Shown one piece after another: positions 32,385 through 43,859 of a stretch of DNA of 64,000 nucleotides (its first letter is position 1; each line of letters starts with the position of its first letter). The position numbers were made by a program, and so were the translations under genes. The notes beneath the pieces were generated by a model. The model was not told the origin of the DNA, searched no databases, and saw only the letters and a list, made by a program, of their open reading frames with translations. The stretch is from Bryoerythrophyllum caledonicum (Eukaryota; Streptophyta; Bryopsida; Pottiales; Pottiaceae): contig OZ020514.1 of NCBI GenBank assembly GCA_963971425.1, positions 43,189,158-43,253,157 on the forward strand, read 5' to 3'.

Positions 32385-34813
32385 ATGGAAAGTGAGAGTG
32401 AGCCAGAAGCCCTACAGAATCCACCAATCTCCACCGCGCAGAGGAAGACGGAGAAAAACAAGGATAGGCCGAGGCACGGGAAACTCCAGAAGAAGCAGAT
32501 GCACGTGTTCAACGATCCAACAAAAATTGCATTCGTACGTTGGCAAGATGAGCCATCGCCATAATCTCTCCTCACTTGCGAGGATTACATTGAGTGGTCC
32601 CACTTGTCAAAGTTCTTTCCTCCACACCGCCATTTGATAAATCGTCGCACAAACAAGGCAAATTTGAAGTATTGCACCGACGAGCAATTTTGAACTCGTG
32701 CCCTCCAAGCGCACCAATACTTATACGAGCTTGAATTCATGCCCCGCAATGACTTTCCTCTCTATCTCGCTTGCATGGTATATCCAAAGGTCAATCTCAA
32801 TAAGTGAGTGGATTGGAGGATTGTGCGGAAAACTTCAAAAATGCCGAGGGTGTGGATGCATTCCGATGTGCCTAGAGAACAACATCCAAGGTTTCCGTTT
32901 ACGGTACGAGGGCCACAAAAAGTGGATAGCCCAGAAGAAGTGCCTCAAAAGAATCAGAATCATCACCTGATTTGGACTCAGATGGACGTGTAAGTCGGCG
33001 TTCATCAAGTTTTGTAATGGCACGTGCTTCATGAAGAAAACGATACAACTAGAGAAGCTCCATCAAGCATCACTTGCGATGGTTCAAGGAGGTGGCCAAG
33101 AAGATTTACCAATCGTAAATCTTCTTGGCGATGATGAACCCATAGCCCGCCTTAGGGGTGTTGGAGATAAAGAATCTATCCATGTTATGGATGAAATGCC
33201 AACTATAGATGTCGTAGTCACCACTTCCAACACTTGGCATGTAGCATTGGGGTCCAAAAGTATGGTGTCAATGCTCACCAAAAGTTATTGGACACTATAG
33301 GCTTGAAGGATGAGATAATTCAACCTCTCCAAGAAGAGATTCAAAACCTCAAGCTACAATCCAATGAGAAGGGTGATAATATCACCAAGCAAGTAGTCGA
33401 GATAGAAGAGTTGCATCATTGAGTTGTTGCAAGCCAGGCTAATATTGGCAGTAATGCTCAAAGTGTGGACGACACAATTTTCGACAATCTAATTGGTAAC
33501 ATTACTAGCTGCTTGCTAAAGACCCTACCGAGACCACAGTGTCAATACTTCGCTAGTCGTCCGTCAGTTTTTCTACCGCCGCTGATTGTAGCAGCGCAGC
33601 CTTTTGTAGATTCCATCAGCACCGAGGATTCTTTGTCGTTTTCCCCTCCCAATCCAAGCACGGAACTAGTTCACCTTCGTTGTAAAAACGAAATCCTTTA
33701 AAAAAGGATTAGATCAGTGGGCAAGCAGTACTATCAATGGAAGGTGGCATGCATCTTGAATGTTGACCGTGAAGGGCAAATGGCAATAGAGGTCCAAAAG
33801 ATTGACAACGAATATCTTACGGCAAACACGCTCCGTGACTTTGGACTCACATCTTGGGCACACATTGATGAGATGTTTCAAGTGAATTTCCAGTGCAAGA
33901 TGGTGGATCTCTTGACTGGGCAAAGTTGGCGTGGGACCACGTAGAGGCTATGTCTTTTTATGCCCTTCGACGAAGCAGAAATGTGGAAGCACGCAAGTTA
34001 TGGCCAAGACCAGCAAGCTTCACTCAAAACATAGATGATTGCTCGGTTTGTTGGAATCCTTTCAGACCTAAAGGTGCATATGCTCTTGGCACATGCTTGT
34101 GTTTATACCATCCAATGTGCCTCCTAGGTGGTCTCTTGACACTTAGATTTTGCGCAAAATGTAGAGCACTATATCATGAGCGCTTGTATAATTTGTTTGA
34201 CCTGACCACCTACAAGCCACCAAGTTGGGAGTTGAACCTGAAGACTGCACCTCAGGAAACCTATGCTCAACAGTGGGAAGAAGATTTGGTGTGGAGTTGG
34301 CGTGCAGGGTGCCACCAACTACACAAGTCCAGTGTAAGCTTGCAATTTGGTTGAGAAAATGACCATGAAGAAATTGTATGAGTGGCCAAAAAGCTCATAT
34401 TGGAAACCACCGCGGCGGATATTGGTAAACGAAACTTCTTCTACCAAGTCATGCACGGACATTGGGATGCTAGACACAAGCTATTCCAATTCGGGCAACA
34501 TCCAGTTGGGAAACTGTGGAATCACCAGGGACATGTGGTGTCGAAATTGGGAGAGGGCACTGATCTTGACCTTTGCAATGCGTTGCAATGGGAAGAATCG
34601 CAGTGGAAGGAAATTTGGAAGGAGGAAGCTATTGACTTCCTTCTTGAGGAATATAGTCCGGCAACTATGAAGACTCTCAAATCACTTCGAAACTCCAACA
34701 TGTTACGTGCTCCGATAAACTCGGATGGGCCTCACCAGAGGACACGAGCGGCTCGTAAATTGCTTGATGATGGGGCTGGAGCAAGTGGTGAATCAAGTGC
34801 AGCTGATGTGTGA
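32385..34813 (+). pseudogene. W-family gene, copy D, with coiled coil and RING-like domain, decayed
   Basis: From ATG 32385 one frame runs MESESEPEALQNPP ... FVRWQDEPSP, TAA, CEDYIEWSHLSKFFPPH, YCTDEQF, TGA, MVYPKVNLNK, TGA, VDWRIV to TAA near 32,993. Later frames give a helical segment (IIQPLQEEIQNLKLQSN) with stops at 33,420 and 33,699. A second frame has CSVC - CLCLYHPMC - CAKC between about 34,043 and 34,170, spaced like a RING finger (C-x2-C, C-x-C-x3-H-x2-C, C-x2-C). Its tail reads NFFYQVMHGHWDARHKLFQ ... GASGESSAADV. RING domains usually recruit ubiquitin-conjugating enzymes; this is inferred from ligand spacing only. The copy is the longest in the window and lies divergent to the kinase pseudogene. 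Confidence 0.5.
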
Positions 34814-35019
34814 TGAAGTAGAGCATAGGCAAATAGAATGCAAGATGAAGGCGTAGCATTTGAAAACACTTTGAATGTTGCGGCATTAACAAAGCGCATA
34901 TACGGATATATTTAAAGCATTGTCCCATTTGTGGCAGCTCACTTTGAAACACTGAAATGACTTTGTAACATTTAACTCCCTCAAGTTGAAAGAACTGAAC
35001 TTTACATGGCCGCTGATCG

Positions 35020-35235
35020 AGCGTGCTCGGCCCCAAAGCACACGAGTTTGGCCACTGTTTGCGTGCGCCCGACCCCAAAGCGCACGCGCCCGGCCGCTGT
35101 TCGCACCCGCCCGACGACTATTCGCGCACGCCCAGCTCCTGTTCGCACGCGCTCGGCTACGATCTTCGTACGCGCCCAGGCATTATTGGTATGCGCCCGG
35201 CCTACAAAGGGGCAAGCGCGCTTCAATTTGGGTTT
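35020..35235 (+). repeat. CGCG-rich minisatellite of W-unit B
   Basis: Tandem degenerate units of about 24 bp with cores CGCACGCGCCCGGCC and CGCGCACGCCCAGC. Read as protein it gives Arg/Pro/Ala repeats on both strands; these are not genes. It directly precedes the conserved block of unit B. Confidence 0.75.
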
Positions 35236-35254
35236 GGAAATCGAACCATGATGG

Positions 35255-35346
35255 GCCCACTTCCCAAGCGCTTTGGCCTGCAACTGCCACGTGGCGGCTG
35301 CTTGCTTGGCACTATTCGGAAGTGTTTTACGGTGTCTATTGACACC
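35255..35346 (+). promoter_or_regulatory. Conserved upstream block with G-box and hairpin (W-unit B)
   Basis: This block recurs upstream of W copies A (19,140-19,230, -) and C (37,930-38,030, +). It contains GCCACGTGGC at 35286-35295, a perfect 10-bp palindrome around the plant G-box CACGTG that bZIP/bHLH factors bind. It also has GGTGTC-TATT-GACACC at 35331-35346, a 6-bp stem with a 4-base loop. Copy C keeps the G-box (37966-37975) but has a worn hairpin; copy A keeps the hairpin (19140-19155) but has CACTTG in place of the G-box. The W gene ATG follows at 35384. Confidence 0.55.
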
Positions 35347-35383
35347 CTTTTACCCTCGGCACCTCTTCACCCTAGTTTCAAGT

Positions 35384-36336
35384 ATGGATTCAAGTGGCCC
35401 TTTTGAGATTTGGGATTTCGAGAAGAGAATGAAGAAACGACAGCGAGATGCGGGACGAGTGTGCAACCACAAGCAGAAGAAACGCCTTCACATATTCATG
35501 AATGATAAGCTGAAAGCATTTCGAGGCTGGGAAGATGAACCAAGTCCGTGGACACTTACACAATGTGCAAAGTACATTGCCTGGTGTCATTTGGGATGAA
35601 TGTGGCCGCATTTGCGGTATTTGCAACATCGGCGGTACGACAAGGGTAATTTAAATTATTGCACCAATGAAGTATTCAAAGAGCGGTGCATCCAAGCGTA
35701 CCTGCACATCTACAACACGGCAAAGGTTCACCGGATCAAAGTGAATCTATCCATTTTGCATATGGTGTATGCAGAAATTATACTCGGAGTAGTAGTCGAT
35801 TGGAGGACGATGGAAATACAACCAAACTCCAAGATGACACCAGTATCCACAGCGACACTACCAATAGAGCGCAAGTTTCCGGGCGAAGCTCTAGAAAAAA
35901 GGCAAAGAAGGTTGAAGTTCCAAACGAGGAAGTTGTGTGGTCTGGCACTTCCAGTAGTGACTCGGACACTGGATGCGACTCATATTTTTGCAAGGAGATT
36001 GAAGGCTTTATTAAATGCCACTGGATTGATTCTGCACTCCAAGAAACACCGACAATTGGAGAAGATTCCGGCAAGGAAGAAGATACGATTGAGATGGACA
36101 TAGTTGCATACGAGAACATCAATGAAAATCTAGAGTCTTCGGATGATGTTCCAATTGGCCGCGAGGTTCATCTTGAACTTCTTGCTAAATATGAGCAGAG
36201 TTTATAGAAAAACAAGAATCTAGTGGAAGAAGCTAGCCACAACAAAGAAAAACTTCAAAAATTATGCGCACTACTCCAAGAAAAGGTCGATCAAATCCAG
36301 GAATACGCAAAGTTGGTGTTTACTTTAGAGTCGTAG
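35384..36336 (+). pseudogene. W-family gene, copy B
   Basis: ATG 35384 opens MDSSGPFEIWDFEKRMKKRQ, then LKAFRGWEDEPSPWTLTQC, AKYIAWCHLG, TGA (at the position of His in copy C), NLNYCTNEVFKERCIQAYLH and VYAEIILGVVVDWRTMEIQ. A frameshift near 35,850 moves to VPNEEVVWSGTSSSDSDTGC, a Ser/Asp patch, and an acidic stretch (GEDSGKEEDTIEMD). The last part is a coiled coil, KEKLQKLCALLQEKVDQIQE, broken by a TAG near 36,205 and ending at 36,334-36,336. Family order is therefore W domain, acidic Ser/Asp linker, coiled coil. It lacks the RING-like part of copy D. Function unknown. Confidence 0.55.
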
Positions 36337-37699
36337 AATTTGATAGCAATGGAAGTAGTGCCATGAATGATAAATGGGCAATTTTGTAACATTTTGAAAT
36401 CAGAGACCTTGTGAATTTTGTAAATTGCACTTCATTTGTAAATGGCTTGAGTTCAAAACAATGTTGTTTATCTCTGATGTTAATCAAGTTTGTATGGTTC
36501 AACATGTTTTTGAATTTGTACAATGTAATAAAGTGGATCTTCTCTAAGCTCTTGTACACCTTTAAATTAAATATTTGATGACCGTAATATGATCTTCCAT
36601 AATCGTACAACTTTATGCACTCTAATCAATAAATTAAATTCACTTTTGTCTAATATTTGAAAACCCACTACACTAGTCTGTAGAATCATCGAGAATTTAT
36701 ATCACATTGTCTTGAAGAATAAAACTTAAACTTTAGTCTCAAACATGTAAATCATAAGACTAAACAATAAAAATCATGTTACTTACTTGCTTAATAAATG
36801 ATTTGTGACGTAACAAATTCCCGAATATTAATGCAACATTATTATTCTTGGTTGAATATTATATTATATGTAACTAATTGCGATGGCCTTCCAAATGATA
36901 AGTGATGGCATTCTACCATACACATCTCCATCTTATATCTTAATATGAGTATAAGTTTGCCATACAAATCATTTCCCATGCTAATTGAAGATACTAACTC
37001 TCCCCAAAAATCATTAAGTAAACATGAGTATTGTGTTAATAACATTTTTAGAAGATGTTTTTAAAACATTATAGTGTTTGACTAATTTCCTTGAACATTT
37101 CAAAAATATTGGATTGTTTATGATTTTTTTTACGTAAATCAATTTTTTTGTATACGCTCATAGATTTCTGGAAGATAGAAGTCAAATCATTTGAGTCAAC
37201 CAAAAAAATTCATTAAATTGTAATAGTGCCAAATTTGTTGTAATATATCGTAACAGATATAAAAATTGCCATATACAAACCGAATCTACCCACTTTATAT
37301 AATTTTTACTTTTATAGAATTCATGGATATTGCAAATTAGTTTCGATGTTTAGATGACCCATCATGTAAACTTGATTGAACTTGACATTGGCATTTCTAC
37401 ATGTCAGAAATGAAAATTTTGAAATTAACTTATCCTACGTGGAGGTCTACTTCGTACATAATTAATTCAAAATGGCCGGTGTCCAAATTTCTTGGAAAAT
37501 GTATACATTTTGTCTTAGGTGATACCCATGTGATGCCAAGGTCATACTCATATAGTATCTATGTGATACTTGTGTAATATCTAGGTGATACCCATTAAGT
37601 CCGAACCACGGTGCGAGGAAAAAATGATTAATTCAACACAAGGTTGTTGAACTAGACCATGGGGTATGGTATGTCAAGTTCTCTTCACTAGGTAGGTGC

Positions 37700-37900
37700 T
37701 TGATCGAGAAATGTGCGCACCCGACCCTCCTCGAACGCGCACAACCAGCCCCGTCTCGTATGCGCGCAGCCCTATCGCGATTGCACGCAGCCCCCTCGCG
37801 TACACGTGCGGCTAGATTGTGTACGCGCGCAGCCCCCTCGTGTACGCACGCCTCTCGGTCGTTGGTATACGCCCTCGTGTACGCCCGCCATAGGTCACTA
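37700..37900 (+). repeat. CGCG-rich minisatellite of W-unit C
   Basis: Units with cores GCGCGCAGCCCCCTCG and GTACGCGCGCAGCC, about 24-30 bp long. It matches in place and sequence the array of copy A read on the other strand. Confidence 0.72.
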
Positions 37901-38078
37901 GTTTCCTATATATATTGGATTTCCAAGTTTTGGGCCCCACTTCCTAGGCGGTTTGGCCTCCAACTGCCACGTGGCGGCTGCTTGCTTGGCACTTTTGGAA
38001 AGCTTTTTACGATGACTATTGACACCTTTGTATTTCTCCACCTTTGTATTTCTCCACCTCATCATGCCAATTTGAACC

Positions 38079-38945
38079 ATGGATTCTAGAGAGCCATCTA
38101 CCACTCGCAGTTCACTCAAAAAACGACATCGTGATAAACATCACGCACGCAAAAAACAAAGAAGCGCCTTCACGTGTTGATTGATGAAGAGTTGAAGGCA
38201 TTTTCTGGTTGGGAGGCACTTCCAAATCCGTGGACATTTGCACAATGTGCAAAATATATTGGATGGTGTCATTTGGGGCACATGTGGCCATACTCGCAAT
38301 GTTCACTAATTTGGCGTACAAATAGGGCCAACTTAGAGTACTGCACCAATGAGATCTTCAAGGAGCATTGCATCCAAGCGTACCAACATATTTAGGACAA
38401 GGCGAAAGTGCGCCACAACTCGGTAAATTTTTCAATTTTACGGATGGTTTACGCGGAGGTGTTACTTGGCGTACCGGTTGATTGGAGGACAATGGAAATC
38501 CAAACGAAGTCCAAGATGGTGCGAGTCATTGGATTAACAATACCATTTGTGCAGAAGTTTCCGAGAGAAGGTCTTGGGAGAATCATGGAAGTTGAACCTT
38601 TGGATTGAAAAATTGAGTGGTTGGAAACTTCATATGACGACTCGGATACTGGATAACATCTGACCGTGCGTAGGCAACAAGAATTTTCCTTCAAATCAGG
38701 CTTGAACAAAGAGCCGTCGATTTCACAAGAAGAAGGGGATGCCACGGAGACGGATGCGGTACTTGAGGAGGAGTGGATAATATAAAAAGTTACAGAGGGT
38801 GACTGGGTGAGTCGTGACGATTATCTTGTCGAGTTTTGAATCGACTAGAGCAAAGCTTGAAGATAATTAAGGATCTAGGAGAAGAAGTTGATGATAAGGA
38901 AAATGAAGTTGCTGAATGCCATGAATAAATTCAAGACTTGAAGGA
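38079..38945 (+). pseudogene. W-family gene, copy C, decayed
   Basis: ATG 38079 gives MDSREPSTTRSSLKKRHRDK; one base is lost near 38,160, after which LIDEELKAFSGWEALPNPWT, QCAKYIGWCHLGHMWPY, NLEYCTNEIFKEHCIQAYQH, TAG, VYAEVLLGVPVDWRTMEIQ and REGLGRIMEVEPLD follow. More stops come after (TGA near 38,606, TAA near 38,653). The 3' part is acidic and helical. It lacks any sign of the RING-like domain. Confidence 0.55.
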
Positions 38946-39244
38946 GCAAATTCGGGAGAGAGACCCTCTTCTTTCATTTTTGACTTGCTATAGTGGAGTT
39001 TAGAACTACAATAGTGCTAGAAACGTACATAGAGCAATGTTGAAACGTTTTGGAACAAAAGCTTTCGGCAATTTTGTAACTGCCATTGAATATTGAGTGA
39101 AATTTTGTATATTCAGAAAACCTTGTATATTGAGTGGCATCATGTTTATTTAGTGGAATTTTATGAGATTTTTTATATATCATAATGTTTACTGTTGCAA
39201 TGTTTCAATATATCCACAAATTAGTGAATACCTTGAAGTATATT

Positions 39245-39640
39245 GAAAAGAAACTAAACGGCGTGCACCCGACCCTTAGAGTACGCACCTGACTGCACAA
39301 TGTGCGCACCCAACAAGAGAAAAAAGCGCCCGGCCCGAGATCGTGCGCGCCGGTCCACACATTGAAAGCGCCACGCTCCATAGCGTGCGCGCCCGACCAG
39401 AGAAAAGACGCGCTTGACTCCTAAGCATGCGTGCCCGGCCACATAGGATTCGCATACGGCCCCACATTGTGCGCTTCGGCCCCACAACGTATGCGCACGC
39501 CGCCACATTGTGCGCGCCCAGCCACATAGAGTACGCACATGGCCTCACATTGTGCGCCCCCAGCCCCACAATGTGCGTGCCTCGTCAGATAGAGTACGCG
39601 CGCGGCCCCTCGTGTGTGTTCCCAGCCCTAGATGCTCCTG
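39245..39640. repeat. CGCG-rich minisatellite before the hAT pseudogene
   Basis: About 16 degenerate units of roughly 24 bp with the core TGCGCGCCCGGCCACA and variants CCACATTGTGCGC. Same family as the arrays at 35.0 and 37.7 kb, but no W gene follows; the next feature is a hAT transposase. Confidence 0.75.
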
Positions 39641-39844
39641 CGCCAACACTATATAAGAACCATATGCGATGTGCTTGACTCACCTCACATCCTAGGCTTC
39701 CTGTCCTGGAACTCCTTATTGGGCTCCTTGTATGAATCTACAAGTTTGTGAGTGACCTTTGGGTCCACATTTTCTATTAGCACACAATTCCCTATTACTT
39801 TCGGTGAATTTACTTCGGCACAATATTTTACCGATTTTATTGTG

Positions 39845-42737
39845 ATGTCGTCCCAACAAAAGGCTCAAACAAAGGAGTGGGCTCCATGGTTCACATTTAA
39901 CAAAAAGGATCAAGAGACATGTGTTTGGTGCAATTACACATTTGCATAGAAACATGGGAGGTGCATGTCACACTATGGGTATCTACAATGAACGAAGACT
40001 TTGTGCACTAAGGCCCCAGCAGCTAATAAGGCCCGTAATAAAAGATGCATGAATATTATTCCTACTAGGATGACCGAGGCGGAGATCTTTGGCCTTCCTA
40101 GCACACAAGCAATGTTCCACTTAACCTTGTTCGAGACAATCGATCCAACAAGGTAGTTTCTTGGAAACTCAAAATGAGGAGAACACACAATCTACATATC
40201 CTCTAAGCTAAGCAGCATCATCGACACCAAGATCTGTACGAGAACGGAGCTTCCCAGAAAAACGAAAAGAGTTGGACAAGTTATTGGCACTATTTTTAAG
40301 AAGAAAACGTTGCATTCAACGTGGTTAGACATCCAACCTTCATCAAGGCTACACTCGCAACGTCGAAGGTGGATTTTGATTTTGCACCGCCATCGTACAA
40401 TGCCATGAGGATGACATACATTGAGCCTCTAAAAAAAATAAAAGACATTGTCGACAAGAAGACCGGCGTAGATATTGCCAAGTGTGGCGCAACAATATGC
40501 TCGGACGGGTGGGACAATGTTACGTGTTGCCGTCTCATGAATATCATGCTCGTATGTCTGATGGGTGATATCTTCTTGGAATCTATAGACACAACCGGTA
40601 TGAAGAAATCTACGGCATATATAGGGGACCAATTGAAAAGTTTTTCCGTGAGGTTGGACCATTGAATGTGGTCCAAGTGTGCACCGATAATGCTTCAAAC
40701 ATGTTGGGGGCAATGAAGAAGGTCAACGAGGAGTACCCGCATATATATACTCAAGGGTTTTGTGCACATATTTTGGACCTCCATCTCGAGGACTGGGGGA
40801 AGGAAGACATATTTGCAGACCTCGTGCAGAAGGCAAAACAGATTGCATTGTATATCCGGAACCACCATGTGCCCATGGCTCTTTTTCGTCGATTTTTGCC
40901 AAAATTGTCTCTGTTGTGGCCAACAACAAGGTTTGCATGAAATTACATAATGATCCATTGACTCTTGGAAGTGAAGAATGCCCTGGAGATGGTTGTGATA
41001 GACCCAACATGGATAACCTATGTATCTTCTCTTTTCGATAGGCAGAACGGGCACCGTGCCCATGCAAAGGCATGGCAGGTACGGGCCACTATTCTAGACG
41101 AGACTTTCTGGCATCGGTGCACTAACTTTGATTTTGTAGTGGCACCACTACTAAAGGCAATGCGGACTTTTGATAGTGACACTCCGGCAATGGGAATTGC
41201 TTGGATAACCATGAACAAGCTAAAGAAGCACCTGTTCAAGTTGCACAATAAGCCGTTCAACATGCCAGCCGAAATTGCAACTCGCCTGGAAGGATCATTC
41301 CTTGCCCGTTGAGAGATGATGACAACAAATCTTCATTATGCAGGGGCTTTATTGAATCTTTATCTAGCCAATAACTTGCAAATTCAAAACGATGGTGAGG
41401 CCAAAATGGCCCTAAACAGGGTTGTTATGAAGCTCTGTGCTCCACTCGGAGTGTCTTTTGGGGGAGTAATGATTGAAATTGCGGAGTATGAAGAATAGCG
41501 AGGCCCATATTCACCATAAGTAGCTGGAGAGATTGAAAACAACAATTTGTTGCCTCACCAATGGTGTAACCGCATGGGCGGGCAATCATTGCCTATCATT
41601 GCGAGGCATACACTAGCACAGACCTGCTCGGCCTCTTCATGTGAGCGTAATTGGAGCATGTATTCGTTCGTGCATAGTGAGAGCCGAAATCGCTTAGGAG
41701 TGAAAGATTTGGTTTACATCTACACGAATAGTCGATTGCTCCGAGAACGAGCTCGTCCGGATCCAGTTCGATAATATGAGGAGAATGTGCATTCGAAGGA
41801 GTGTGATCTAAATGGGGGACTTCCTTTAAACATAGAGGATGAGGGCTTGGAGTCGGATGATGGGGATTATAATTGGATGGGTGGCGATTGGGAAGACCTT
41901 CTCGGTGACAACAACCCTGTATCTGATCATAGCCCACCTAGGGACAACTGTGCAAACAACGAGCACGGTGGAGATGCACTACATGACCATTTTTACAACG
42001 TCCACGGCGACCCAGTGGATCCTTTTGCGTTTGATGATGTCAACGTAGAAGAAATCCATAATATAGTAGAATTATCAAGTGAAGATCGTGACGAAGAAGC
42101 TAGGGCAGAGGAAGATGGATCGGCATTGGGGGGCAATTTTGATGGAGATGACAACATTTCGGAGAATCGGTCTCCTGACTCAAACGGCTTTAGCGCCTCA
42201 GGCTCTTCTACTAACGATGGCCCTGACCTCGACGGTCATGGCATTGGCATTGTAGCGCACAATGCATTTCCTCACGATGGAAATAAAATGAGCAGTGGTG
42301 GAAAAAATAATGAATTACATGAGCCAATGGCCACCACGGGATCCATTGAAGTTGTGAGGAGCACTCAAGTTTTGCCTCAAGCAATAGAACCGGACTCAGA
42401 GGAAGACATGCCACTCCAACATTTGTTTCGGCAACCACGTGCTCAAAATACCACACCGATCGGAAGAACTCTTTTACGTGTAAAGAAAAAGACCTCTTCA
42501 ACCATAGTTTGGCCATCCGTTCACCGTAGCGCACTTGGCCTAAGTGGTGGTGTGAAGCGCACGATACCAATCCCACAACTTCCCTTCGGGATGGTTGGGC
42601 CGTCCACTATGAGCACCCATTTAGGAACACGGAGGGGTGAGAACAATGGTACTTTCCTCTTATTTGCGGGACCTTGGCGAAGCAAAACCTCGGAAAGAGT
42701 CATTGGGGTCAGAGGCAATCGCTCTAACAAGTTGTAA
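39845..42737 (+). pseudogene. hAT-family transposase, frameshifted
   Basis: The N-terminus (ATG 39845) has KEWAPWFTFNKKDQETCVWC, the start of a BED-type zinc finger whose His part is worn. The core follows in shifting frames: ATICSDGWDNVTCCRLMNIM and LESIDTTGMKKS (DUF659-type region), then VQVCTDNASNMLGAMKKV, GFCAHILDLHLEDWG and PTTRFA. The C-terminal dimerisation signature is clear: LPIIARHTLAQTCSASSCER followed by NWSMYSFVHSESRNRLG. A long acidic tail (41,787-42,737; DYNWMGGDWEDLLGD, then Ser/Asp-rich) ends the protein. Stops and frame breaks near 39,950, 40,300, 40,660, 40,940, 41,312 and 41,496 make it non-functional. hAT transposases cut and paste DNA with 8-bp target duplications; I did not identify the terminal repeats. 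Confidence 0.8.
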
Positions 42738-42784
42738 ATTTGATTTAGGGTTTGTAATTTTTTTACATGCAACTGTGTGCCAAA

Positions 42785-42835
42785 AAGTGTTGTCCGTCAT
42801 GTCCGTCATGTCCGTCCGTCCATCCGTTGTCTTTG
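42785..42835. repeat. Short GTCCGTCAT / GTCC microsatellite
   Basis: TGTCCGTCATGTCCGTC-type repeats follow the hAT tail; a similar CCGTCCGTCCGGCTGTCCGT stretch is at about 29,480. The region 42,840-43,860 has no gene I can support; a 111-codon open stretch on the minus strand (43,227-43,562) is unproven. Confidence 0.6.
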
Positions 42836-43859
42836 GGCGCTTGTCCATCTATGTAAACAACACCGTTCCTAGCAAAAGCTCCTCGATACCTCAATGATAT
42901 CAAGAACAATAACATATATAAGGAAATCACAAGCTTCAGCGAGGAAATCAAAATGATGAGATTCCTAAAATTCATGCATAAAGTACAAGCTAAGTTCCTA
43001 ATTTTAGTCCTATCTTATCCGCGAGAAATCCAGAAAGTCTAATATCGATAGCCTAAAGGTCTGAGAACTCCACTTTCGGAAGTTTGATAATTCCTAGGAC
43101 TCTTATCCTGAAGTATCAATAATCCCAAGGAAAGTCGATGTTTCCAAGGAAAGCCGATGATTCTTGGGAAAGATCCAAAATTTTTGTATTAGAGATCCGG
43201 ACTCACCGTCTTCGGATTTTTAGGTATTAACAAAAGTTTCTTAGTCCTTTGATTAGTAGTCGGGTGCAAATATGAGCCCCATCGTTGTTCGCTACTAAGT
43301 CCAAGTGACCAAGAATTCCTAAGACCAATTCTACTCTGACTATGGTGTCTTCTAAAACCGCTATTTCTAGTGCTCCTACTCTAGGGGACTCGTCCAATAA
43401 CTCCTTCTCAGTGTCCATCTCATCTAGAGTCAGTTTCGAGTCCTTGGCCTTTGATCCGGAAGTTGGTGCCCGAGGTTCTTCTGTTGGTGGCACCACCTTC
43501 ATTGCCGGTCTATCATAGTTGCGTCTGAGGTCCATTCGGCCGCCAGACGGAGTCGGGCTCATGATGACTGATGTCCAAATTTCGGATTAGTACTTTAATA
43601 TTACCTTTTAAGGATTCCGGTTTGGACCTAGAGTTCTTATCCACTAATTCTATTAGCTTATGCTATTCTAGACTCTCTTGTCTACTAAGTTTGTATAAAT
43701 TTCTATTTTTACCGAATATTATGGCTATTTCCGGAACTTTGTGGGAACGGACTTGCACAAGTGCTTTGGATGAGGTGATGGCACTTCAGCTTACACTACC
43801 GCACATGTGGTAGCACCTTCTTGCCCTGTGTTGGGTAGTAGGGGCCTTCCACTCCACGC

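Larger units (their letters stand above)
36750..39200 (+). mobile_element. W-unit copy C
   Basis: Direct counterpart of the inverted copy A. It contains an AT-rich segment (36,750-37,440), a 240-bp stretch absent from A, a CGCG minisatellite (37,700-37,900), the conserved block with G-box (37,966-37,975), the W gene and an AT-rich 3' part. It abuts copy B (ends about 36.6 kb) and is followed by another CGCG minisatellite at 39.25-39.64 kb. Confidence 0.55.

Noticed and set aside
35002-35406. Arg/Pro/Ala-rich frames on both strands upstream of W copy B
   Set aside because: They are translations of the CGCG minisatellite.
41270-41280. Extra palindrome half-site CCAGCCGA in the hAT gene
   Set aside because: Single half-site without its partner arm; expected by chance in 64 kb.
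43227-43562. 111-codon minus-strand frame as a gag start
   Set aside because: Plausible composition only; it lies opposite to the plus-strand protease relic and has no motif.
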